Below are positions 34,890-45,755 of a stretch of DNA of 64,000 nucleotides, one piece after another (within the stretch, counting starts at the first letter, position 1; the number at the start of each line of letters is the position of its first letter). The position numbers and the translations under genes are program-made. The notes below the pieces were generated by a model. The model had not been told where the DNA came from, ran no database searches, and was given only the letters and a program-made list of their open reading frames with translations. This DNA comes from Aphidius gifuensis (Eukaryota; Arthropoda; Insecta; Hymenoptera; Braconidae). Location: contig NC_057792.1 in the NCBI RefSeq assembly GCF_014905175.1, positions 7,750,001 to 7,814,000 on the forward strand. The letters are read 5' to 3'.

Positions 34890-35640
34890 CTATCCCGCAT
34901 GGAAATATTTTATAAAATTGTTATAAAATGTGGGCAAACTTGTGAAGAAGTTTTTATAAAATTTTTATCACATCCCCCCCGCCCCGTGAATTGATTTTTT
35001 GAAAAATCTCAAATTTCAATGAAATAAAAAATAAAAAATAAATCTTTCGTCAGAATTTGAACCCGGGTCTTTCTGGTGGTGAAGCAAGTACTTTACCTCG
35101 AAGCCAGAATTCTTATGATAGATATCCATTAAAATATACATAAGAATATGACTATTCTAAATTCTTTTATTTTGATACTTTCTTCCCGATTTTATCTTTC
35201 TTTCCCATACAAATATGAACAAATAGTCGTGGTCAAATCGCGGAAATGCCCTAAAACAAAATTAAAGTACACAATCTACGGAAAATTTACATGTATTTTT
35301 TTTTTTTTTTTTCAACTATTTAAAAAATTATAAATTTATTTACCCGGAGAAATTGTTTTATTTTAATTTTTTTCGAGATTCGCGGCGGTTCCAGAGGGGA
35401 AAGGGGTGGTTAATTCGCGAAAATGTCCTAAGACAAAATTAAAGTACACAGCCTAAGGAAAATTTACATGTATTTATTTATTTTTTTTTTTAATTATTTA
35501 AAAAGTTATAAATTTATTTACCCGGAGAAATTTTTTGTTTTTAATAATTAAAAAATTTTGTGTACTTTAATTTCGTCTCAGGGCATTCTCCCGATTTGAC
35601 TACCCCTTTCCTCCCTGGAACCGCCGCGAATCTCTCTCTA
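34890..35640. repeat. tRNA-derived repeat with tandem and inverted duplications
   Basis: 34890-35210 is homologous to 59400-59640 (same tRNA-like module and flank with GATTTTATC). 35215-35345 and 35405-35535 are direct copies with a period near 187 (AAATTAAAGTACACA, GGAAAATTTACATGTA, TTTATTTACCCGGAGAAATT). 35380-35450 and 35560-35635 are inverted copies around CGCGGCGGTTCCAG. Confidence 0.6.
35048..35115 (-). other. tRNA-like module
   Basis: On the minus strand TGGCTTCGAGGTAAAGTAC (A box) is followed by CCCGGGTTCAAATTCTG (B box). It is the same type as at 59465 and 59765, with the same flanks. Confidence 0.55.
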
Positions 35641-36400
35641 AAAAAAAATTTTTAACTTTTTAACATAAAACGCTTGTGTTTCAAATAAAAAATCGTATGT
35701 AAATTCGAGATTCTTCATCGTTATTTCAAGAGACATAGGGTTTATTTTCGAAACTCGAACGTCTTATATCAAGACCTAACAAGGTTTTAATTTGAGACAA
35801 TTGGGCTTCAATCGAAGTCGCATTACGTTTCAGTTCAGAATATTACAGAGCTTGAAACAAAACTGTACAGTCTCAGTTTGAAACCCAAAAGCAAATTCAA
35901 GACTCATAGCGATTCAGATTGAAACATTTAGGTTTCGAAACAAGTCACAGCATGTTTTCCATCAAGCCATCAGTTCTCTTGAATTAATACTTTTACGTCT
36001 CAACCCGAAATTTTTTGGTATTGTATTAATTACTTTGGGTTTCAGACGAAAACTGCAAAATATCTTGAAGCAAAACTCATTTGTCTTGAACCAAAACTCT
36101 GTGATCTAAATCCAAGGACAATTTGACTATTTTATCTAAATTTAAAACCTAAAAATCTGAAATTTAGACTTTTTTTTACAGTGTACATTTATTTTTTATG
36201 TGTATGAGAAATATAAATATTGTGTAATGATCTTCAACAATTCAATTAATGATTTCAGTTAATTAGGTGAAGATTTGAGGTCTAAAATTTAGATTTTTTT
36301 TTTTACAGTGTATATTCACGTCATTAAAGCGTTAAAAGCTTTATAGTACTCTCTTTTTATATTTGACGTATTTAACTAATTCAAATCGTCTTTTTCTTCA
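35641..36400. other. Noncoding, fragments of a TTTACAGTG-ended family
   Basis: It contains TTTAGACTTTTTTTTACAGTGTA near 36162 and a similar TTTAGATTTTTTTTTTTACAGTGTA near 36290, so two right ends of one small family lie side by side. Upstream is GAAACA/AAGACTC-rich sequence (35700-36130). No gene is seen. Confidence 0.35.
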
Positions 36401-36409
36401 ATAATTTAT

Positions 36410-36487
36410 ACGGAGAGAAATCCGCAGCGAATATTACTGTAGCCAATCCTGGTAACTACTAAATTTTACTGCGGATTTTTCTCCATG
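36410..36487. mobile_element. Small MITE related to family E
   Basis: ACGGAGAGAAATCCGCAG and its complement CTGCGGATTTTTCTCCATGT flank a core of about 40 bp. The ends resemble the CACGGAGAAAAATTT terminus of family E. Confidence 0.5.
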
Positions 36488-36702
36488 TATACATATATAT
36501 ACATAATATGCATCGTATAGTATTATATGGAATTTTTTTAATGAAATAAAATTCGATATTTTAGTATGTGCAGTTTTTTCGATATTCCAATATTCGGAAA
36601 AGTTATTCTGAATTTATCCGGATATTTTTTTTTTATATATATATAAATAGTGAAGAAATCGTAAAATGTTCACGCTGAAATGAGCCATCCCGAGCAAAAC
36701 TC

Positions 36703-36855
36703 ATGGCCGATTCAGATACCGATAAAATGAGGAAACTTGATTTTGAATCAGATTTAGACCTGATCAGAACTACATTAAAGTTTCGTCACAATGTGCTACG
36801 CTATAATTCCATTTGTCAACTTTTTGAAAAAAACAGAGAACATAAAGAAAAATGA
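36703..36855 (+). CDS. Small ORF of unknown function, 50 aa
   Basis: The frame from ATGGCCGATTCAG encodes a charged peptide, MADSDTDKMRKLDFESDLDL followed by 30 more residues and ending EHKEK, then TGA. The mix of residues is coding-like, unlike the low-complexity frames nearby. No signal peptide or known motif. It could be a first exon or a remnant of a gene truncated by the element starting at 36910. No family recognised. Confidence 0.3.
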   Translation: MADSDTDKMRKLDFESDLDLIRTTLKFRHNVLRYNSICQLFEKNREHKEK

Positions 36856-37367
36856 AGAGTGAAACTCATTTTTTAAAGAATCGTAGAATTTTTTCCAAGC
36901 AAAAGTGAACACGGAGAAAAATTTTCACTCAATATTACTGGTGCCACATTACCATAGAACCATATTATGATTATTAAAAAATTTACTGTCATTTCAACGA
37001 AAAAAAACAATTGTAGTCTTGAAAAATTAAAATGTACCATAGCGATTTTGTCATGTTTTTTTTTTGCTATTCCCCGATGAAAAAATTGCAACGCATAAAG
37101 AAATTTTTACAGAAACCAAATTTAAAATTTAAAATAATCCAGTCTAAAAATTACATTGCACCATAGCAAAAAATATTTTTTTCTTTTTTTGCTTTGTTTA
37201 TTTCTAAATTTTACTTTGTTGTTATGGACAAGATTAAAATGATCCTCTAAAATTTACAATGTACCATAGTAATTTTAATAACTTTCTTGGATTTCCTGTA
37301 GGTGTCACTAACAAATACAAAGCAACATATTTAAAATTACAATGGGCCATAGCAAAATTGATGAAGG

Positions 37368-37440
37368 ACTTGTTGTGGCGCAGCGGATAAGTCGTAGGAT
37401 TTGTATCCCGATGATATGGGGTTCAAATCCTAGGCTTGAA
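37368..37440 (+). other. tRNA-like module of family E
   Basis: TTGTGGCGCAGCGGATAAG is an Arg-type A box. GGGGTTCAAATCCTAGG is a good T arm. The acceptor ends do not match each other. Confidence 0.55.
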
Positions 37441-37849
37441 ATTTTTTTTTACAATATTTTTTTACGAGCATTTATAAACATAACAAATTTTGCGTTTGCC
37501 TATCGCAAGAATTACTATGGTACATCGCGAAAGGTCGTACGGCCAATAACCCAGGTAGGAAGTGACGACGGGCACGAGCCTGGGACAAGCCTGATTACCC
37601 GGCTCTCGGGCCTGTGTCAGGCCTGTGACACAAGCCTGTGTCAAGTCTGGAATGTTCACGATGTATTTACTGGTGTCGGACTAGTGTATCAGGCTTGTGT
37701 TTCCAGGCTTGACACCGGCTTGCAAAAAAAATTATAAAAAAATATAAATAAAAAATTATTATTAATTTATTAATTTGACATTATTATTTTTTACGCGATA
37801 CAATTTGAATTAACGATGATTATATGAACGAAAATAAACGGCGTAACGG

Positions 37850-37910
37850 GGGATCGATCCTAGGTCTCTCACGTGGAACTCCAATGCTCTATCAAGTCGA
37901 CCACGGGGGA
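37850..37910 (-). other. tRNA-like module of family A
   Basis: It is nearly identical to 29815-29895: a minus-strand TGGTCGACTTGATAGAGC A box and AGGATCGATCC B box. Confidence 0.5.
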
Positions 37911-38099
37911 TTCATGAAAGAGTCAGTCAAAATTTTTTATATGAATGAATTTATTCGAAAGTCAATACACAGTCCTTGTAAAAGCCTGGCACGATAGTCA
38001 AAACCTAATAATTTTTATTTAAAATGTCTATTTACAATTTATAGATCTAATTAATTAATTTTTTTTTTTTAATTGAATATATGCACAAGTCAAGTCCCG

Positions 38100-38575
38100 T
38101 GTGAGGCTTGGTAAAACGGGCTTGACACAAGGCTCGTGTGAGGCCGGGGAAAACAAAAAAAACAGGCTTGACACCGACTTGGACTATTGAGGCCTGTGTG
38201 AGGCCGGTTGAAAACAACGGGGACAGTCTTGTGTCAAGCCTGTGTTAACAAGGCTCGTGTGAGGCCGGGGAAAACAAAAAACACAGGCTTGACACTGGCT
38301 TGAATTATTGAGGCCTGTGTGAGGCCGGTTAAAGACAACGGGGACAGTCTTGTGTCAAGCCTGTGTTAACAAGGCTCGTGTGAGGCCGGGGAAAACAAAA
38401 AACACAGGCTTGACACCGGCTTGAATTATTAAGGCCTGTGTGAGGCCGGTTAAAGACAACGAGGACAGTCTTGTGTCAAGCCTGTGTTAACGAGGCTCGT
38501 GTGAGGCCGGGGAAAACAAAAAACACAGGCTTGACACCGGCTTGAATTATTAAGTTAAAGACAACGGGGACAGTC
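38100..38575. repeat. Tandem array, period about 121 bp, in family A copy 3
   Basis: AAGGCTCGTGTGAGGCCGG recurs near 38129, 38250, 38371 and 38492, with the same GACAGTCTTGTGTCAAGCC between. Copy 2 has fewer units, so the array is expanding within the family. Confidence 0.75.
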
Positions 38576-38879
38576 TTGTGTCAAGCCTGTGTTAACGAGG
38601 CTGGTGTAAGGCAGGAGAAAACAATGGGCACAAGCTTGTGTCAAGCCTGTGCTCCCCAGGCTCGATACATGACCCTCGCACAAGCCTGGCACAGTTGTTC
38701 AAGCCCGAGAACTCCTACCTGGGAAGTGGCGTTTTTCAATGAAAATTGCTATGGCCCGTCTCAAAATTTAATATGATGCTCTTATGGTTCCAGCTTACTG
38801 TAACACAACGCAAAAATTGCTATGGTATTATATTAAAAAAAAATGTAAATTTTTCTCCGTGAAGTTCAAAGACGAAAAA

Positions 38880-39085
38880 AAGTAGAAGTTTTTATAACAA
38901 TGCTAGACCTGAAGATACATAAGTCATCTAATTGTGCAACAAAAACATTAAAATTAAACTACAACGAGACTGTAAATAAATTCAACAAGAATCAATAATT
39001 TTTATTTTCTAGAATTTTCGATTGTTCGTATAAATTTTAATCAACATTTGAAAAACTTAAATAATCAATTTGATAATTGTGTTCA
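38880..39085 (+). pseudogene. Remnant last exon of the 422-aa secreted protein family (copy 0)
   Basis: TTTTATAACAATGCTAGACC, then AAATTAAACTACAACGAG, then GATTGTTCGTATAAA and CAACATTTGAAAAACTTAA match exon 5 of the intact gene at 41210-41420 in the same order. A stop after 'PEDT' and frame changes break it. Its 5' part is missing; family E ends 19 bases upstream, at 38861. Confidence 0.6.
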
Positions 39086-39478
39086 ATGCAGCTAGTTTTT
39101 AATCAATATATCTACGACTGAATAATTAAATAATCAAACTTTTTTCTGATACTGTTAATTCATAATTAATTAATTCAATTGTTAATAATATAGTAGAACA
39201 AAAGTTTTTTTTATTTTCCCAAGCCAAAAGTTTTTCCTTCCCTCTCATTTTTTTTATGGAACTTTTGTATCTCAATGTAATTAAATTTATATATTTATGT
39301 GTATGAAAATTTTTAAATAATTTTTTTGCATATTTCAATAATTATAAATAATTAATGTTTATTAACAATTTTATCATTTTTTGTTCTAAAGAAAATAAAT
39401 ATACAAACTCATTGAATATAGTAATATTACGATTTTGATCAAAACTATATCTTTATATTTTATTTATTATTTCTCAAT

Positions 39479-39640
39479 CACGTTGACAATGCGTGACAGT
39501 TTTTTCTTTATATCTTTAAATTGTAGTTCGACTTTGGAGGGTTATTCAAAAGCTATTAGCACTGCTCTATTCATTATGAAATATATTGTCGTTTTTTGAT
39601 AAACAATTCTAGTTATATTGGGAACAACGACAAGGTAACA
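39479..39640 (+). promoter_or_regulatory. Conserved promoter/5' leader of the secreted-protein gene
   Basis: About 160 bases directly upstream of the ATG are conserved with 42138-42306 in front of copy 2, including ACGTTGACAATGCG, TTATTCAAAAGCTATTAGCAC and GGAACAACGACAAGGTAACA. A TATA-like TTTATAT at about 39509 lies some 35 bases before TTATTCAAAAG, a plausible start region. Confidence 0.5.
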
Positions 39641-41470
39641 ATGAATTATATAAAATTAAAAATATTTGTGGGTTTTTTCCTGATCCATTTGATTGATCAG
39701 GTGAGTTTAATCTTTTTTATTGAAATTATAAATTTCATTATTGTCAGTATTTTTAAATATTATAAATTATAAATTTTATATTATTTCATTTTTATTGACA
39801 TATAATAATGTCATCATTAGATTTGTTGCGAAACAATTACGTTAGAAGACACGTATGAAACTGGAAGAGAAATTTTATTGTCAATCACAATCAACCATGA
39901 TAATATCACCAATTTCTTTGCAGAAATTGATAAAGAATATAATCATTTATCAAATATATATAATGATCAAAATGATAAAAATATCGACAACTTTATTAAA
40001 CTATCAAAAGAACAAACTGTCTTAGAAGTGAATATTCTAGCACATAATCTCAATAAATTTAGTCTCGATGAACAATTAAAATATGAAAATTTCATACGAA
40101 CGTATACCAACGTAAGAATTAATTAAGTTTTTTTTTTTCAATTTTATTCAACTTACTTTTTTTTTACATTAATTTTTTTTTCTTTTTTTCAACGGTAGAC
40201 ATTCAATGGAAAAATGCCAATAGTTGATCATTGTTTTAAAAACAACAACTCATCAAACAAAATTTTGAGATGTATTGATCAATATCAAAGCTCAAAAAAT
40301 ATCACTCATGAAAAAGACCATGAATCTTATGCAAAAATTAGAAATTTATTCGATGCATATAATTTTTTACTTATTCCAAAAATAAAAGAACATAAAAAAA
40401 AATTTATAGCAGCTACCAATGAAATAATATCGATTGCAAAAAATAAAAATAATGAATTCATCCAGAGAAAATTAAGCATAAGTACTCCATCATCAAATCA
40501 GGTAGGCAAAAATCAATAAATAAAATAGTAACGAACTTTGTAATATTTAAATATATATTCAACAAATGATGTTTAATAAATAATTTAAATTCTCATTAAT
40601 ACAATAATGAAGTTTATCTTTCAATAAAAACAGAATAATCAAAATGTGGTGCTTACAATTTCTGGAACTCGAGTTAATAATACATTAAAAAATTTATATG
40701 TCAATCAAAAAAAATGGTTAAATACAGCCAATTTAATAAACTGGATGGTTATACAAGTACTGAGTTCGAATGAGACATTAAATCACATTTCGAAGATGAA
40801 TCATATCAATGATAATGATAAAAAAAATGTTCAATGTTGTTTTGATCATTCAAAAGTTCAATTGGATAAGGCAAGAATCATTGCTGTGAACTGCAGTAAC
40901 AAGTGTATTGATGACGAAATGTTGAATTTAAATAATCTGATATTTTCAGAGGTAAAAATTAATTAAAATAATTTTAATATACGATAGTTATTCTATTAAT
41001 TTTTCTATATACCAATTAAAACAATTTATAATCCAATTAATTCAATTTAATAATTTTATTCATTAGTAATAAAATCATCGAATGTAATTTATATTTTTAT
41101 AGACTATTATTTATTTTATTATAATAAAAAATGAATTTTGTAATTTATTTTTAAATAATTTTTTTTTTTATAGAATAAAGAGCAAGAGGCAGTTTTTTTT
41201 ACATGCTTTTATAACAATGCTCGACCTGAAGATATATTTGTATGCATGGGATTACTGCAGACATCTAATTATGCACCAAGAACTTTGAAATTGAGCTACA
41301 ACAATGCTGTGGATAAATTCATTAAAAATCAACAATTTTTATCAGATAAAGTTCTCGATTGTTCGTATAAATCGAGAGATGATTTTAAACAACATTTAAA
41401 ACATTTAAATAATCAATTTGATATGTGTACTCAAAATCAAAAGTCATCAGAAAAGTGTATTATCGAATGA
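39641..41470 (+). CDS. Secreted five-exon protein of unknown family, 422 aa
   Basis: Exons 39641-39700, 39821-40111, 40199-40501, 40634-40951, 41174-41470; every intron is phase 0 with GT/AG borders; total 1269 nt. Exon 1 is a 20-residue signal peptide (MNYIKLKIFVGFFLIHLIDQ). Exons 2-5 encode about 97-106 residues each, rich in Asn, Lys, Ile and predicted helices. Exons 3 and 5 share a pattern CF-x-NN-x(8-10)-C-[IM]; exons 2 and 4 share an opening of the type L-[ST]-I-x(4)-[DN]-N-[IT]. The protein therefore looks like two tandem copies of a two-exon module. It has many cysteines, no transmembrane segment after the signal, and no recognised domain. Flanking decayed copies show tandem duplication. 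A parasitoid venom or teratocyte protein is a reasonable guess, not shown. Confidence 0.75.
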
Positions 41471-42137
41471 TGATTTTAAACAAATAATTGTACAAGCAAA
41501 TACTCTAAAAATATCGTTCACCTATTAATCATTCATCAATAATTTATTGATTAACTAGATTGTTGAAATTATAATAGAAACAATAAGATAAATTTTTTTT
41601 TTCCAAAGCTAATTAAAGCTTTTAATTTCTATATTAGAATTTTATCTGTTTAAAAATTTGTTTTGTTGTTGAAAATTTTATTTTGAATCTTTTGTATACT
41701 CCAATCAAGTATAATTATCTAAATGAATTTGTTTTTAATAATTGTATAATTATGTTATTCTTTTAAACTAATTCAATTTTTTTTTTTTACTATTAATTTA
41801 TCAATTATTATAATTTTGGAGAAAAAAAAACGATTTTTTAAAAATTTTATGAATTTATTATTATTTATAATATGTTTCTAATAAATTCTAAATTTTAATA
41901 CTTTGATAATAAAAATAATTTTTTGTTGATAATAATATTATAATTATTGTTATTCTTTATTTAGTTTATTATTATAAATACAAATTTTTTTTTAATTATA
42001 TAAATATTATTTATTGTTATCTAAAACCACTTGTGATGTTTTATAAAAAAATATATATATATATAAATTGAAATAAACTTACTAACACTGACCTAAATTT
42101 TATCATCGATATTCTTCATATATGTTTCATTAATAGC

Positions 42138-42306
42138 ATGTTGACAGTGCGCGGTGGGTTTTTTATATTTTGTAAAATAAAGTTAGATTTTGGAGGATCA
42201 TTCAAAAGCTATTAGCACTGTTCTATTTATATTAAAACTGTTGAAAGAAATCGTAGTTTTCGATAAACAATTTTATATATATTATAGGAACAACAACAAG
42301 GTAACA
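42138..42306 (+). promoter_or_regulatory. Duplicate promoter/5' leader before copy 2
   Basis: It matches 39479-39640 over most of its length, with the same CATTCAAAAGCTATTAGCAC and GGAACAACAACAAGGTAACA just before the ATG at 42307. Confidence 0.5.
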
Positions 42307-42890
42307 ATGAATTATATAAAGATAAAAATATTTGTGGGTTTTGTGCTGATCCACTTGATTGATCAGTTATTTAATTTTTTTCATTTAAATTATAAATCAG
42401 GATTGCACAATTGTCAATATGCTTATTTTTGTTGTCAATATGTTTGTTTAAAATAAATTTAGAATTTTTATAAAGTTTATATTAATCCAATTTTATTTTT
42501 ATATAATAACATCTCGGGAAAAAATTCTGGCGATCGTTGACGATCGTGGAAGACAACGCTTTTGCCCATGTCTCGGGTGATCTTTGATGGTCTTTAAAGG
42601 TCTTCACAGATCTGATTTTCCTCCTTAATTTTATAACAATACTCAACATCAAGATATATTCGTATGCATCTTCTAGAAATACACCAAATATTTTGAAATT
42701 GAAATACAACGAGGCTGTAAATAAATCGTCTAAGAATCAACAATCTTTCTCGGGTAAAATTCTCACTTGTTCATGTAAGTGGAGAAACTATTTTGATCAA
42801 CATTTGAAATATTTGATGAGTAAATTTGATATTTGTATATTTAAACCCAAAAGCCATATGAAAAATACATTGAACCAACAACTTATAATT
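42307..42890 (+). pseudogene. Decayed copy 2 of the secreted protein gene
   Basis: Exon 1 is intact (signal peptide differing from the active gene at two positions), but its donor GT has become TT, so splicing there is lost. Exons 2-4 are missing. An exon-5-like frame (42640-42870) keeps DIFVC-like, KLKYNEAVNK, KNQQSFSGKILTCSCKWR and FDQHLKYLMSKFDIC. It is a truncated, probably non-functional duplicate. Confidence 0.65.
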
Positions 42891-43452
42891 CACAATTACG
42901 TAAAAATCCAAAAAGATCCGGAGAAAATCAGGGTCATTGAAAAAAAAAAATTCCTAAAAAATATATACCAAACTTTCTGATACATTTGTACTGATTTTTG
43001 GTTGATTCATTAATTAACGTAATACAATTATAGTAATTAAATACTTTTTGACTATAAAATAGAAAGTATTCATTATATATATTATTTAAATAATTATTCA
43101 TAACCGCTTTATTTAAATATTTGATAACTCAGATGAGATATGATATGCGAGGTATGATACATGGAATGAACAGAAGTTTTAAATTTATTAATGTCCAATG
43201 TAATAAATATTCCAAATTTATATTAAAATAAAAAAAAATCAATTAGCTGCTTGCTCCGTATACTCTTAACAAATAAATTTTTTTCCCTTAATTTTTCGAA
43301 ATATTTTTTTTTTAACATTTTCTAGTAATTTTTTTTTTTCTTAAATATCACTCTTTTTTACTAAATTCCGGTATGATTGTTGGGTTTTCCTCTGGATTTT
43401 TTTGATTAAAAAAAATTGTTTCTGACGGAAAAAGTCCGGAAAAACTTCTTCT

Positions 43453-45213
43453 CTAGAAAGGATTTATGATATTTTTTTGTGGATATTCTGGATTCACAAC
43501 ACGACCATTAAAAAGATTAACACCATCACAGTAAATAAATACTAAAAAAGGTCGGTTAACATTAATTATTTTGGTAGAAGACATTCTTGATTCAAGTTGT
43601 CCTTCTAAAAATGTAAACATAAAATAATTAGAGTTATTTAGTTAATTCATATATAATAAATAACGTAATAATATTATTTACCCGATAAAGCAGCCGCCAT
43701 GGTGCCTGTTTCCGTCACTTCAATTACAACTTTTTGTATAATACTACTAACATGTATTGATTCATTCGAAAAATTTGTAAAATCAGCAGCATAATTTTCG
43801 AATATATCATGAATCCCAAGTTTTCTCAGTGGAATTTCAAGATTAATTTCTGATTCAATTGTAAATTTTGGAAGATAGAAGATAGTGTCTTTTGCTTCTA
43901 CTGTCATCATTAGATTTTGCAAGTTAGTACTCAACAAACTCGCTTCAACAGCATGAAGATTTTGATGTTGATTGGGATATATTACAAACATGCTGATAGA
44001 CTTGGTGCTCTAAATTTTTTTTTAAATAATTGAAAGAAAAAAATATTTCAAACATGCACGTTTTTGGATTTATTATGTTTACCTTATATGGAAGTTCTAT
44101 AATTGTGAAACCAAGATAATCTACGATTATATGTTTAAAATAATTTCTAGAGTACATTGTGGGTATTTCTGTGGTTGTTCCATCTTCGAGATAAAATAAT
44201 CGTTTTCTTGTTCCGTATGGTGCAAATTGATTGACCCATTTACCCTCAAAATAAAGCACACTTACAAGCATCATACTTGTTTCCCGATCAAGATTATCTA
44301 TTGTATGTAGAAAATACGAAAAGTTTAAAGACAAAGATTACGAAATTTTTTTTCAAATGAAGCATGATAACAACCTGGTCTGACAATTCCTTTAATAGCT
44401 CCTTCCGTATTCTGTGTTATCCAATGATTGATGATATTGCATGTCATCAAACTGTCTCTAAAATCAACAGATTGTGCATTGGAATCGTAAATTGTTTTAC
44501 CAAGATACTGAAATCTTTGATGGATTTTCAGCCAATTGTTTACAAAAATTTTATTTGATAAATGTACTTCAGCACTTCCAGCAAGCTGTAAAGTTAAAAC
44601 ATTATCATAAACTCTAAATCGATTGATAACAATTCGTAATATATATTCTTTACCTTAAGACTTTTGATCATTAGTTGAACTCCAGTATAATATTCATCTG
44701 ATGGTCTGTGATTCAAAACCGATTCTAAATGTAATTTGGTAATTCTATTTGTACCAATAGTCAACAGTGAGAGTAATACCCAAACACTGAATGGTGATGA
44801 AATTAGATTACCATTCTCAGCTTCACTTATTTTCTATTAAATTGTCATAATTATGTAATTTTAAAGATTTTTGTATTGCTTTCGTTCTATTATAATTGAA
44901 TAGAATTTTTTTTTTTTCATTTTCTATATAAGTATAATTGCTAGTTTACCTTGTATAAATTGAGTGAAAATTCGTTAATATCACTTGATATCATGAAAGG
45001 CGTAACTACTTCATAGTTTCGTGGATTACTAGTTACATGTTTTATTACTAATTGTGAAATTACAATCAGGATAAAACTTACTCTAATTGTTCCTAAAATG
45101 ATTAAATTTGTTTTATTGTCTTTAAAATATTGATAAATCAACTTGAATAAACAATATTTTTACTCAATTTTTAAATAAATCATATCGTTAAATAAAAACT
45201 TACCTCGAAGCAT
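43453..45213 (-). CDS. Secreted inhibitory serpin, seven exons, 412 aa
   Basis: Minus-strand exons: 45213-45204, 45092-44950, 44833-44654, 44585-44375, 44297-44083, 44009-43682, 43604-43453; 1239 nt, stop TAG. Introns have GT/AG borders and the frame is unbroken. The N-terminus MLRGTIRVSFILIVISQLVI is a signal peptide. Serpin signatures: NLISSPFSVWVLLSLLTIG, INHWITQNTEGAIKGIV, MLVSVLYFEGKWVNQF, LPKFTIESEINL, the hinge VTETGTMAAAL, and the C-terminal PFLVFIYCDGVNLFNGRVVNP. The hinge E-x-G-T-x-A-A-A is the inhibitory type. Counting 15 residues from the hinge Gly gives P1 Arg and P1' Met, so a trypsin-like protease target is expected, as in serpins that restrain clip-domain protease cascades (melanisation, Toll). 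It is next to the secreted-protein cluster; a venom or haemolymph role is inferred. Confidence 0.9.
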
Positions 45214-45264
45214 TATCAATAATTTTCAATAGTTATAATTGCATTAATAAAAATTTTTGCAAAT

Positions 45265-45295
45265 CATATAATGTTTGTCATATAAAAGTAAAAGT
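45265..45295 (-). promoter_or_regulatory. TATA-like element upstream of the serpin
   Basis: On the minus strand ACTTTTATATGACAAAC lies about 70 bases before the serpin ATG, at a usual spacing for a TATA box and a short leader. Confidence 0.35.
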
Positions 45296-45755
45296 TTACA
45301 GGTATATATTGAAATGAATTTGTATTATCACCCTAAAATAAATTGTGAAAAAGGCCGTCATGGAATTAAAATGAATAAAAAACAAAAAGATAACAGAAGT
45401 TTGCTAAAAATAATTATACACCTGAGTATACGAGATGATTTGATTTTTATCAAATTTATTGTTTGTTCAGCAAAAAAATCGAATATGAAGCTCCTATTTA
45501 TAATTATAAAATATACATTTAATAAAAGACAAAATAAACAAAATAAAGCTAATATAATATTATGCTATGAGTAAATACAGAATAGATAATAAAATGTTTC
45601 ATCAGTAAGAAAAAACAATATCTCCATCTGAGTAAATATGATTTTTTTCTGATCATATGTTTTTTGTGAGAAATATATGTTACATCATAGTCATTGCTAA
45701 ACTCAGTTCAAACATTTTTATTCACATTAAACTCAGGCTTAGGACTATGTACCGT

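Larger units (their letters stand above)
37550..38723. mobile_element. CCCAGGTAGGA foldback (family A), copy 3
   Basis: Left end CCCAGGTAGGAAGTGACG, right end ACTCCTACCTGGG, AA on both sides. It is the least interrupted copy (1174 bp). A tRNA-like module lies at 37850-37910. A tandem block in the right half is described separately. Confidence 0.85.
36910..38861. mobile_element. CACGGAGAAAAATTT element (family E) with nested family A
   Basis: Ends CACGGAGAAAAATTTTC and TAAATTTTTCTCCGTG are inverted, with AA on both sides. The arms repeat AATGTACCATAGCAATTTT in both orientations. A tRNA-like module sits at 37368-37440. Family A copy 3 is inserted at 37550-38723. A fragment of family E lies at 51040-51190. 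Confidence 0.75.

Noticed and set aside
39479..45213. Integrated bracovirus segment
   Set aside because: The secreted-protein and serpin cluster could suggest it, but no excision motif, PTP, ankyrin or other segment-type gene is visible.
45275..45574. 99-codon ORF upstream of the serpin
   Set aside because: AT-rich, Lys/Ile-heavy, lies over the serpin promoter, no splice support or motif.
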